Shown here: positions 8,341 to 15,703 of the stretch, one piece after another
Numbering within the stretch: position 1 is the first letter of the stretch
How the letters are laid out: each line of letters starts with the position of its first letter
Origin: Streptomyces sp. WMMC500
GTDB lineage: Bacteria > Actinomycetota > Actinomycetes > Streptomycetales > Streptomycetaceae
Direction of reading: 5' to 3'
Assembly (NCBI RefSeq): GCF_027497195.1
Contig: NZ_CP114905.1
Location: 4,006,001 to 4,070,000, forward strand
DNA length: 64,000 nucleotides
Notes under the pieces: generated by a model
Database searches by the model: none
What the model was told of the DNA's origin: nothing
The model's input: only the letters and a program-made list of their open reading frames with translations
Position numbers and translations under genes: made by a program

Positions 8341-8403
8341 GTCGCCTGTCGCCTGTCGCCTGTCGCCTGTAACCCGTCAGCCGTCAGCCGTCAGCCGTCA
8401 GCC
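8341..8403. repeat. Two adjacent heptanucleotide tandem repeats
   Basis: Four copies of GTCGCCT run from 8341 to 8368, and four copies of GTCAGCC run from 8376 to 8403, separated by a 7-base spacer. They lie just beyond the end of the DinB-like gene (stop at 8444, leftward). This looks like slippage-type microsatellite DNA; no function is evident. Confidence 0.85.
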
Positions 8404-8443
8404 GGAATCCGCTCGGAGGGGGATGCCCGGGCAATGCCCGTTC

Positions 8444-8962
8444 TCAGTAATACCCCTTCGTCCCGTCGAGCAGTTCCCGGACGATATCCGCGTGGCCCGC
8501 GTGCCGCCCGGTCTCCTCGATGAGGTGGATGAGGATCCAGCGGAGGTTGCCGTGGTTCCGCGGGAAGTCGGGGTGGCGGGCGACGTCGTCCAGGGAGGCG
8601 GAGGCGACGATTTCGTCGCTTCGGACGCATTGGGCGTCGTAGTCCGCGAGGACCTGCGCGAGGGTGAGACCGTCGGTGAACCAGTCGGCGTCCTCGTCCG
8701 CGGACACGTCGAAAGACGGGTTCCGCGTGCTGTCCCCGCCGAGGAACAGGATCTCGAGCCAGGCGTGCTCGACCCAGCGCATGTGGACGATGAGCCCGGC
8801 CATGGTCATGAGCGGCGAGGTCGGGACGACGGAGCGGTGCGCGTCCGCCTCGCCGAGACCCTCGCACTTCCAACGGAGGATCTTGCGCTGGAGCTTGAGC
8901 CAGCCGGTGAGCGCGGTGCGCTCGTCGGCGAGAAGGGGAGGACGTTCGAAGACAGGTGACAT
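8444..8962 (-). CDS. DinB-superfamily DUF664 protein
   Basis: A 172-residue four-helix-bundle protein. The pattern LTGWLKLQRKILRWKCEGL, then TSPLMTMAGLIVHMRWVEHA and HGNLRWILIHLIEETGRHAG is diagnostic of the DUF664 branch of the DinB/YfiT-like metalloprotein superfamily. The three histidines in VHMRWVEHAW and ETGRHAGH are the expected divalent-metal ligands. Relatives include mycothiol- and bacillithiol-dependent S-transferases, so a thiol-transfer or detoxification role in the cytoplasm is plausible but unproven. It stands alone between a microsatellite and a large inverted repeat. Confidence 0.85.
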   Translation of the reverse strand: MSPVFERPPLLADERTALTGWLKLQRKILRWKCEGLGEADAHRSVVPTSPLMTMAGLIVHMRWVEHAWLEILFLGGDSTRNPSFDVSADEDADWFTDGLTLAQVLADYDAQCVRSDEIVASASLDDVARHPDFPRNHGNLRWILIHLIEETGRHAGHADIVRELLDGTKGYY

Positions 8963-9151
8963 GGATGCGGACGTTAGCGCGACCGGTCACGGGGTGTCGT
9001 CGGATTTTCGCTGGCCGCAGGAAGGTGCAGACGCGCACGGGGAGGGGAAGGCGGTAGTGCCGGAAGGCACGGGCGCGGGGAGGTGCGGGCGCCGGGTAGC
9101 GAGGCCGGGTGCCGGGGGGCGCGAACGACGGGCAGAGAGACGGGTCCGGGG

Positions 9152-9720
9152 GGATCGCCGCCGGGGGCACCGCTGTGCACCCGATTCCCGAGTCCGGAGT
9201 CCCGATTCCCCACTCCCCCTCACACCCACCCAGGGTATGCGCCCGCTCTGACAACGCACCGGGCCACCGGCGCTGCGGTTGGTGCGATGTGGGCGTTGAC
9301 CTGGTACGGGGGTGCGCGTGGGCCCGGCGCGGGAGAGCGGTGCGAGGGCGGGCGCCGGTCCGCGGGGCGGGCGCCGGGTGCGAGGGCCCGGCGCGGGGAT
9401 GCGGTCCGTGGACCCGGTGCGGGGATGCGGTGCGTGGGCCCAGGGCCGGTCCGCGGTGCGGGGCGCCGGGTCCGTGGGTGCGGTTCGTGGGTGCGGTTCG
9501 TGGGCCTGGTGTCGGTCCGCGGGGCGGGCGCCCGCACCCCACGCACCGCCCCCGTACCACGCCACGCCCACGCCCACGCCCACGCCCCCAACGTGCCTGC
9601 CCGCAGCGCCGGTAGCCCAGTGCCTTGTCAGAGCGGGCGCATACCCTGGGCGGGCGTGAGGGGGAATGGGGAATGGGGAATCGCGATTCGGGTGGACAGC
9701 GGTACCCCCGGCGTCGATCC
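9152..9720. repeat. Large imperfect inverted repeat with G-rich centre
   Basis: A left arm of about 170 bases (9152 to about 9322) pairs imperfectly with a right arm from about 9535 to 9720. The arms include a perfect 26-base complement at 9229-9254 and 9625-9650, and matching ends GGATCG (9152-9157) and CGATCC (9715-9720). The roughly 210-base centre is a low-complexity run of GGTGCGGGG-type repeats. The element fills the gap between the DUF664 gene and the stop codon of the methyltransferase at 9724. It holds no transposase and no credible coding frame, so it is either a non-autonomous mobile repeat or an inverted duplication. Confidence 0.7.
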
Positions 9721-9723
9721 TTC

Positions 9724-10401
9724 CTACCCCTCCGGCTTCTTCGCCATCACCACCACCCCCGGCCCCGTCTGCCCCTCCCCCGGCAGTCGCAGGTCGGCGA
9801 CCACCTTCAGCCCCGCCCCCTCGATCACGGCCACGAACTCCTCCGGCCGCCACCTGTGCGTCGTCCAGCGCACGCCCTCGCTCCCGTACGCCTCCGTCCG
9901 CACCCGGTCCCCCTCCCCCACATGCGTCCCCGTGAGAAAGTGCCCGCCCGGCTTCAGCGCGCTCGCGAACAGCGCCACCACCTGGGGCAGTACCGCGCGC
10001 GGAAGGTTGAACAGCGACCACCACCCCAGCACTCCGCCCAGCGAACCCTCGTCGAGTGCGAGATCGGTCGCCGAGGAGACGCTGAAGCGGCACTGCGGGT
10101 GCAGGCGGCGGGCGTTCTCGATCATGCCGGGCGAGAGGTCCACGCCGGAGACGTCCAGGCCGCGTTCGGCCAGGTACGCGGTCACCTGGCCCGGTCCGCA
10201 GCCGACGTCCAGTACGGGACCGGAGTCCGCCACGGCGTCGGCGAAGACGTCCATCGCGGCCTTGAGCCACGGGTGGCGGCGGATGTCGCCCATGCCGGTC
10301 GTCTGGAGCAAGTGGACGTAGTTGTCGGCCACTTTGTCATAGGACTCGCGGACGGCATCAAGGTCGGCCGGGCGGTCGATACGAGGCGCGTGTGCGTGCA
10401 T
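9724..10401 (-). CDS. Class I SAM-dependent methyltransferase (Methyltransf_11/25 type)
   Basis: A 225-residue small-molecule methyltransferase. Motif I is VLDVGCGPGQVTAYLAERG, with the acidic strand-2 end VSGVDLSPGMIENARRLHP. The post-motif block is LGGVLGWWSLFNLP, and the C-terminal strands include VVADLRLPGEGQ. The N-terminal segment RESYDKVADNYVHLLQ is the usual lid of UbiE-like enzymes. The substrate is unknown. The start at 10401 is preceded by a 25-base tandem repeat that probably contains its promoter or operator. Its stop lies 3 bases from the end of the large inverted repeat. Confidence 0.85.
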   Translation of the reverse strand: MHAHAPRIDRPADLDAVRESYDKVADNYVHLLQTTGMGDIRRHPWLKAAMDVFADAVADSGPVLDVGCGPGQVTAYLAERGLDVSGVDLSPGMIENARRLHPQCRFSVSSATDLALDEGSLGGVLGWWSLFNLPRAVLPQVVALFASALKPGGHFLTGTHVGEGDRVRTEAYGSEGVRWTTHRWRPEEFVAVIEGAGLKVVADLRLPGEGQTGPGVVVMAKKPEG

Positions 10402-10405
10402 CCCG

Positions 10406-10455
10406 CCAAGCTAGGGCAGGGCTCTGACAGCCAAGCTGGAGCAGAGCTCTGACAG
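10406..10455. promoter_or_regulatory. 25-base tandem repeat upstream of methyltransferase
   Basis: Positions 10406-10430 and 10431-10455 are two head-to-tail 25-base units with three mismatches, both ending GCTCTGACAG. The repeat begins 5 bases before the leftward methyltransferase start at 10401. Such spacing suits tandem operator sites or duplicated promoter elements. The GCTCTGACA core also occurs in the 26-base arm of the nearby inverted repeat. Confidence 0.5.
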
Positions 10456-10498
10456 CGACGACGCGGCGATGCGACGACGCGGCGACGCCCCCCGCCCC

Positions 10499-11293
10499 TC
10501 AGTCCTTGCGGCCCACGCCCGCGTAGATGCCGATCTCGCCGTACCGCGCCGGCGGCGGCGTGTCCGGGCGCCAGAACGGGACCTGCACCAGGCCCGGTTC
10601 GACCAGGCTGAAGCCGGCGAAGAACGGCTCGATCTCCGCGTGCGGGCGCAGGTTCAGGCCCGCCGTGGCCTTGTTGTAGACGGCCTGGGCGTCCGTACGG
10701 TCGGCGAAGTCGCCGGTGGCGTGCGAGAGCACGAGGAAGCTGCCCGACGGCATCGCGTCGCGCAGGGTGGCGACCACCTCCCGGGGCCGTTCCGCCTCGG
10801 TGAGGAAGTGGAGTACGGCCACGAGGAACACCGCGACCGGCTCGTCGAAGTCGAGGACTCTGCGGACGTCGGGATGGTCCAGGATCGTCTGTACGTCCCG
10901 GACGTCGGCGAGCACGATGCTCGTCGAGCCGGCGTCGCTGAGCAGCGCGTCCGCGTGGGCGCGGACGATGGGGTCGTTGTCGACGTAGACGACGCGGGTG
11001 TCCGGCGCGGTCTCGTGGGCCGTCTCGTGCACGTTCGGGGCGGTGGGCAGGCCCGTACCGATGTCGAGGATCTGGCGGATGCCGCTGTCGACGACGTAGC
11101 GGACGGCCCGCTGGAGGAACGCGCGGTTGGCGCGCAGGCCGATCCGCGCTTCCGGGGCGGCGGCGACGAGTTGTTCGCCGGCCTCGCGGTCGACCCCGTA
11201 GTTGTCCTTGCCGCCCAGCAGATAGTCGTAGATCCGCGCGGGATGCGGTCTGGTGACGTCTATCTCCTCGAAACGGAAGCCATCCGGTGTCAC
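10499..11293 (-). CDS. SAM-dependent methyltransferase, DUF574 / Methyltransf_19 family
   Basis: A 264-residue protein of the actinobacterial DUF574 (SAV2177-type) family. Diagnostic features are the N-terminal RPHPARIYDYLLGGKDNYGV motif, the NRAFLQRAVRYVVDSGIRQ helix and the SAM loop ILDIGTGLPTAPNVHE. It also has VVYVDNDPIVRAHADALL and the C-terminal FFAGFSLVEPGLVQVPFWRP. These proteins are abundant in Streptomyces, often near regulatory or sporulation genes, but their substrate is not established. Start is ATG at 11293, with a GAGAGGAG site upstream. It is transcribed leftward and has no obvious operon partner. Confidence 0.9.
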   Translation of the reverse strand: MTPDGFRFEEIDVTRPHPARIYDYLLGGKDNYGVDREAGEQLVAAAPEARIGLRANRAFLQRAVRYVVDSGIRQILDIGTGLPTAPNVHETAHETAPDTRVVYVDNDPIVRAHADALLSDAGSTSIVLADVRDVQTILDHPDVRRVLDFDEPVAVFLVAVLHFLTEAERPREVVATLRDAMPSGSFLVLSHATGDFADRTDAQAVYNKATAGLNLRPHAEIEPFFAGFSLVEPGLVQVPFWRPDTPPPARYGEIGIYAGVGRKD

Positions 11294-11401
11294 AACTGCG
11301 CTCCTCTCGACATCGCCAGCGTAGTACGCCCCTCCTGCCCTGTGATCGCGGACGCGGCATCGCCCCTGTCAGACGCACAGCACTGGGAGGACCGATGTCG
11401 A

Positions 11402-12012
11402 TCAGTCTCCGGCGTGCTCGGACGGCCGCCGCCGAGCACCCCACACGGAGTCGGCGTCCGGCCGGGGTACGGCGATGCCCCCGTAGCGGTCCCAGCCCTC
11501 GGAGGTGCGGGTGTGGTACGTGTCCGCTTCGGCGGCGTCGCGGAGCCAGTCCCACTCGCCGCTCGCCGCCCGGTCGGGGTGGTCCCTGACGGCGTCGGCG
11601 ATCTGCCGGGCGTCGTCCAGGCCGGTCCAGATCAGCGCCTTGAGCTCGTCGGTCCGCTGCTCGGGCCCCTGGACGTAGATGCGGTAGCCGAAGTAGGCGG
11701 TGGCGACGGCGTGGTGCTGCCGGGCGGTGAGCACGGTCCGCTCGAAGTAGGCGTTCAACTGCCGGTAGTCGGCCTCGGACAGGTGCGCCCTGGCCTGCTG
11801 GATGTCGCGTAGAGCGGCGCGCGCGACGTTCACGCCGTGCTTCTTCTCCGGGACACGTACCGCAGGTACTCGTGGTTCATGGCGTTGCGGTCGGTGACCC
11901 AGCCGTTCTCCCACACGTACGGGGCCTCCTCCCGCAGGGTGTCGGAGGTCTTGCACGTGACCGGGCCGAGGTACTCCACGACGTCGCGCCAGAAGTGGAA
12001 CGTCCGGTTCAC
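11402..12012 (-). pseudogene. Frameshifted C-terminal fragment of an unrecognised protein
   Basis: Two leftward frames join across one indel. The first (12012 to about 11860) ends ...AMNHEYLRYV; the second continues PEKKHGVNVARAALRDIQ and runs to 11402. Both contain the same V codon near 11854-11862, where the frame changes by one base. Together they give about 200 residues, rich in helices, with segments AYFGYRIYVQGPEQRTDELK and SGEWDWLRDAAEADTYHTRT. I do not recognise the family. It looks like the C-terminal helical part of a larger enzyme, and the neighbouring sugar-degradation genes make a glycoside hydrolase relic plausible. The 250-base stretch upstream (12013-12262) holds no gene, only the regulatory region of the alpha-galactosidase. 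Confidence 0.55.
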
Positions 12013-12111
12013 CGTGTGCCGGACGCAGCGTGAGGGCTGGGTCTGGGGTGAGCCGCTAGAGATCCTATGTATACGACACGTGGCTCAGACCGCACTTCGC
12101 GATAGTGCGCA

Positions 12112-12125
12112 TGCAACCGCTTGCC
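12112..12125. promoter_or_regulatory. LacI/GalR-type operator candidate upstream of alpha-galactosidase
   Basis: TGCAACCGCTTGCC matches the TGnnAnCGnTnnCA pattern of LacI/GalR-family operators except for the last base. It lies about 140 bases before the alpha-galactosidase start. A LacI regulator relic downstream at 15458 suggests this locus was once controlled by such a protein. Binding is inferred. Confidence 0.4.
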
Positions 12126-12262
12126 GTCGAGCGTCTACCACCGAGTAGGGATTGACTGATCGGATCTATAACGAGATTCTGCGGCCGAACGTCATGCACG
12201 CTACGAGCCGCAGAGCCACCGCGAGCCCCTTGCCGAACGGTCCAGGAGATGAGGTGGAAGGC

Positions 12263-14512
12263 ATGGCGCGACGTACGGTCACCTTGCTGGCATCCGTGGG
12301 GCTGCTCGTCGGCTCAGCGGCGCTCCCCACCGCTGCCGGACCGGCGCTCGCCGCCGACGCGACGACCGCGACCGCGGGTCTCCCGGCAGGTGCGGGCGCC
12401 GGCGCCGGGCCGGCACCCGCACCTGCCCTGGACGACGGGCTGGCGCGCACGCCGCCGATGGGCTTCAACAACTGGAACGACACCGCGTGCGGGGCCGAGT
12501 TCGACGAGGCGTACGTCAAGGCCATGGCGGACCTCTTCGTCTCGACCGGACTGAAGGACGCGGGGTACGAGTACATCAACCTCGACGACTGCTGGGCACG
12601 CCCGCAGAGCAGCCCCGAGGGCTCACGCGACGCGGACGGCCACCTCGTACCCGACCCGGTGCGGTTCCCGAACGGCATCGGCGCGGTCGCCGACTACGTG
12701 CACGACAGGGGCCTGAAGTTCGGCATCTACCACGACCGCGGCACCCGCACCTGCAACGACCTGGGCTTCGACGGCACCCTGGGCGCCGACTGGACGCCGG
12801 GCGCCCGCACGTACGAGGAGATCGACGCCCGCGACTTCGCGGACTGGGGTGTCGACTACCTCAAGTACGACAACTGCAACAACGAGGGCCTCGACGCCGT
12901 CGAGCGCTACACGGCCATGCGCGACGCGCTGCGGGCCGCCACCGCCGAGACCGGCCGCCCGATCGTCCACAGCATCTGCGAGTGGGGCGAGAACCAGCCG
13001 TGGACCTGGGGCGCGGACATCGGCGAGCTGTGGCGGACCACCGGCGACATCGCGCCCAACTACCCCAGCATGTCGCGGATCGCCCGGTTCAACCTGACGC
13101 TCGCCGAGTACGCGGGCCCGGGGCACTGGAACGACCCCGACATGCTCCAGGTCGGCAACGGCACGTGGAGCGTCACCGAGCAGCGGACGCACTTCAGCCT
13201 GTGGTCGATCATGGCCGCGCCGCTGCTGATCGGGACCGACCTGCGGCGGGCCACGCCGCAGACCATGGAGATCCTGCTCAACCGGGACGTCATCGCCGTC
13301 GACCAGGACCCGCTCGGGATCCAGGGCAAGGTGGTCGGATCCGCCGCCGACGGCCATTACGTGATCGCCAAGCCGCTCGCGAACGGGGACGTCGCGGTCG
13401 CGCTCTGGAACGACACCCCGACCACCGCCCGGATCGGCACCTCGGCGGCGGAGATCGGGCTGCCGAAGGCGCCCGCGTACACGCTGCGGGATCTGTGGAC
13501 GCACACCTCCACCTCGACCGCCGGGAAGATCGCCGCCTCCGTGCCGGCGCACGGCGCGGTGATGTACCGGGTCCGGCCCGGCACCCCCGGCGAGGCGCCG
13601 CCGTCCACCGCTCTGGGCGTGCGGACCAAGCAGCGCTATCTCCTCCCGGGCCGGCAGAGCAGGGTCACGGCGACCCTGGAGAACAACGCCCGGGTCGCCG
13701 TCGAGGACGCCTCGCTCTCGCTGAGCACTCCCGACGGGTGGACGGCAGAACCGGTCGCACCGACGGACTTCGGCGCGATCCGGCCCGGCGGATCGGTGAC
13801 GGCACGGTGGGTGCTGACCGCGCCCGAAGGGGCGGTACCCGGCCGGCACCCGGTCTCGGCGCGCGCGGCGTACGTCTACGGTGCCGACTCCACGCCGGCG
13901 AGCCAGGAGGCGTCCGACTCCGTCGTCGTGCCGCCGCCCCCGCGGAAGCTCTCCGAGTCGTACGACAACAAGGGGATCAGCGACGACGGCAATACCGACG
14001 CCGCGGACTTCGACGGCAACGGCGCCAGCTTCTCGGCGCAGGCCCTCGCGGCGGCCGGAGCCGTGCCCGGCGCGGAGCTGACGCACGGCGGGACCACGTT
14101 CACCTGGCCGGACGTGCCGGCCGGTGAGCCGGACAACGTGGTGGCCTCCGGCGAGACCCTGGAGCTGTCGGGCTCCGGCCGGACGCTCGGCCTGCTCACC
14201 GCCTCGGCGTACGGCCAGACCTCGGCCACCGGAGCCGTGCTGTACGACGACGGCAGCGCGCGGGAGTTCACCGTGTCGGTGCCGGACTGGTACGCCGCTC
14301 CGCCCGCGGACGGCGACTCGGCGATCGTCACGCCGTACCGGAACCGCCCCGGCAACGTCCAGCAGCCGCGCGCGTCCGGGGTCCACGTCTACTTCGTGGG
14401 CGTTCCGCTGGATCCGGCCAGGACCGTGCGCGGGGTGGTGCTGCCGGAAGTGAGCGAAGGGGTCGCCGCGGGCCAGAACTCCCTGCACGTGTTCAGCGTG
14501 GGCATCGGCTGA
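12263..14512 (+). CDS. Secreted GH27 alpha-galactosidase
   Basis: A 749-residue extracellular enzyme that removes terminal alpha-galactose from oligo- and polysaccharides. Residues 1-32 are a Sec signal (MARRTVTLLASVGLLVGSAA), followed by an Ala/Pro/Gly linker. The GH27 barrel starts at LARTPPMGFNNWND and carries the nucleophile Asp203 in YLKYDNCNN and the acid/base Asp262 in WRTTGDI. It ends with the small beta domain seen in the family. A NEW3 (NPCBM-associated) domain follows (about 455-545), then a C-terminal beta domain often attached to Streptomyces galactosidases. Start is ATG 12263 with GAGGTGGAAGG upstream; a longer frame begins at 12152 but lacks a signal. The lyase-like gene follows 67 bases downstream, so an operon is likely. 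Confidence 0.92.
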   Translation: MARRTVTLLASVGLLVGSAALPTAAGPALAADATTATAGLPAGAGAGAGPAPAPALDDGLARTPPMGFNNWNDTACGAEFDEAYVKAMADLFVSTGLKDAGYEYINLDDCWARPQSSPEGSRDADGHLVPDPVRFPNGIGAVADYVHDRGLKFGIYHDRGTRTCNDLGFDGTLGADWTPGARTYEEIDARDFADWGVDYLKYDNCNNEGLDAVERYTAMRDALRAATAETGRPIVHSICEWGENQPWTWGADIGELWRTTGDIAPNYPSMSRIARFNLTLAEYAGPGHWNDPDMLQVGNGTWSVTEQRTHFSLWSIMAAPLLIGTDLRRATPQTMEILLNRDVIAVDQDPLGIQGKVVGSAADGHYVIAKPLANGDVAVALWNDTPTTARIGTSAAEIGLPKAPAYTLRDLWTHTSTSTAGKIAASVPAHGAVMYRVRPGTPGEAPPSTALGVRTKQRYLLPGRQSRVTATLENNARVAVEDASLSLSTPDGWTAEPVAPTDFGAIRPGGSVTARWVLTAPEGAVPGRHPVSARAAYVYGADSTPASQEASDSVVVPPPPRKLSESYDNKGISDDGNTDAADFDGNGASFSAQALAAAGAVPGAELTHGGTTFTWPDVPAGEPDNVVASGETLELSGSGRTLGLLTASAYGQTSATGAVLYDDGSAREFTVSVPDWYAAPPADGDSAIVTPYRNRPGNVQQPRASGVHVYFVGVPLDPARTVRGVVLPEVSEGVAAGQNSLHVFSVGIG

Positions 14513-14579
14513 CCGGCGCGGCTCGCATGCCCTGACCGACTCGATCACACCAGCCCCGACCCGCTCAGAGGAGACCCCC

Positions 14580-15404
14580 ATGATCCCCAGTCGCAGAGCC
14601 GTCCTGGGCACCGCCCTCGGCGGCGTGACGGCAGCGGCCGTCCCGTCGGCACCGGGTGTCCACGCCGCGACTCCGGCCGCCGCCCTCGACAGTTGGGAGC
14701 TGCGCTGGTCGCCGTCCGCGGCGGCCGACGCTCTGCGCGCCTTCGAGACCATCGAGGACGACCGCGCCGACTCGCACCCCTCGGGCCAGCCGCACATCCG
14801 CCCGTCGGGAGACGACTACCGCTTCACCATGCACATGGTCGACCGCGACACCAGCACCGACCGGCAGCGCCAGGAGGTGACGGGGATGCGCACCCCGGCC
14901 GGGGGCTCGCATCTGGTCTGGCGGCTCGGCGAGACCTGGCGGATGACGTACTCGATGTACATCCCCTCCTCGCTGAAGGCGACGACCACCTTCACCCACA
15001 TCCACCAGACGAAGCAGCCGGGCACCGGCACCAGCCCCATCACGGTGATGTCGCTGCGCCGCGTCGACGGGGCGCAGACGATCGAGTACAAGATCTTCGA
15101 CAGCGATGTGCTGGTCGGGCGGACGGCGCTCGCGCCGCTGCACGACTCCTGGGTCGACGTCGACATCCAGATGGAGATCGGCAACGGCACGGCAGGGTCC
15201 GTCCGCTGGATCCTCCGCAAGGGGGGCACCACCCTCATCGACGCGTCCAAGGGCGGTGTCGACACCTTCCTCGCCGACCGGGTGCGCCCGAAGTGGGGCA
15301 TCTACCGCTCCCTCGGCGACACCTCCGGCTCGCTCCAGGACTGCTATCTGCTGCTCCGCAACATGCGCGGCTACCAACTCGTCCCCGGCGCCGGCGGCGC
15401 CTGA
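14580..15404 (+). CDS. Tat-exported polysaccharide-lyase-like jelly-roll protein
   Basis: A 274-residue protein with a twin-arginine signal (MIPSRRAVLGTALGGVTAAA). The rest is a beta-jelly-roll with SGDDYRFTMHMVDRDTSTDR, TWRMTYSMYIPSSLKATTTF, THIHQTKQPGTG and DSWVDVDIQMEIGNGTAGS. This order of conserved strands resembles the heparin-lyase-like / Polysacc_lyase family, whose members cleave uronic-acid polysaccharides by beta-elimination. The exact lyase family and substrate cannot be fixed by eye. A strong site (AGAGGAGA) precedes the ATG. It follows the GH27 gene in the same direction and ends just before a perfect-hairpin terminator, suggesting a two-gene transcript. Confidence 0.6.
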   Translation: MIPSRRAVLGTALGGVTAAAVPSAPGVHAATPAAALDSWELRWSPSAAADALRAFETIEDDRADSHPSGQPHIRPSGDDYRFTMHMVDRDTSTDRQRQEVTGMRTPAGGSHLVWRLGETWRMTYSMYIPSSLKATTTFTHIHQTKQPGTGTSPITVMSLRRVDGAQTIEYKIFDSDVLVGRTALAPLHDSWVDVDIQMEIGNGTAGSVRWILRKGGTTLIDASKGGVDTFLADRVRPKWGIYRSLGDTSGSLQDCYLLLRNMRGYQLVPGAGGA

Positions 15405-15418
15405 GCGCCCGGGAACCT

Positions 15419-15454
15419 CGCCGTCTCACCCCGTTCCGGCGGGGTGAGACGGCG
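15419..15454. terminator. Hairpin terminator after the lyase-like gene
   Basis: Arms at 15419-15433 and 15440-15454 are perfect 15-base complements with a 6-base loop (TTCCGG). It ends the rightward GH27-lyase transcript and lies 3 bases beyond the stop of the leftward LacI relic, so it once served both directions. Confidence 0.85.
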
Positions 15455-15457
15455 GTG

Positions 15458-15535
15458 TCAGGAGGAATCGCGTACGACCGGGCGCGGCACGATGACGGTC
15501 CCGCCCGCCCGGGAGCCCGCCGGTCGGGCGGCGAC
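15458..15535 (-). pseudogene. Relic of a LacI-family regulator (last codons only)
   Basis: The leftward frame ending at 15458 reads SRAGGTVIVPRPVVRDSS before the stop, with a preceding VAARPAG-like stretch. Endings of the type LPTRLVVRDSS are typical of actinobacterial LacI regulators. Only about 25 codons are recognisable; further upstream the frame runs through low-complexity sequence and into the GH29 gene antisense. With the adjacent terminator this looks like the tail of a deleted local sugar regulator. Confidence 0.45.
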
Positions 15536-15703
15536 CGGGGACCGGTGGTCGCAGGCGCCGGCTTCACGGGCCGGCGGGCCGGCGGACCGGCCGCCGCCGG
15601 CCGCGGGACCGCACACGCCGCACGTGCCCGCGCCGGGGCTGCTGTCCCTGCGCGTGGCGGAGGAGCGCGAACACCGCACCCGAGGATCCGAGGAGTGACA
15701 CAG

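Noticed and set aside
8341..8403. Possible CRISPR-like or protein-binding array
   Set aside because: Units are 7 bases with no spacers; simple slippage repeats explain it. No cas genes or spaced repeats were seen anywhere in the window.
9083..10321. Rightward 412-codon frame
   Set aside because: It crosses the large inverted repeat and runs antisense to a clear methyltransferase; composition is low-complexity.
12152..12262. Longer N-terminus for the alpha-galactosidase
   Set aside because: It would place 37 non-hydrophobic residues before a proper signal peptide; the ATG at 12263 has a good ribosome-binding site.
15444..15698. Rightward 84-codon frame between lyase-like and GH29 genes
   Set aside because: Begins inside the hairpin terminator and has proline/arginine-rich composition; the LacI tail on the other strand explains its left part better.
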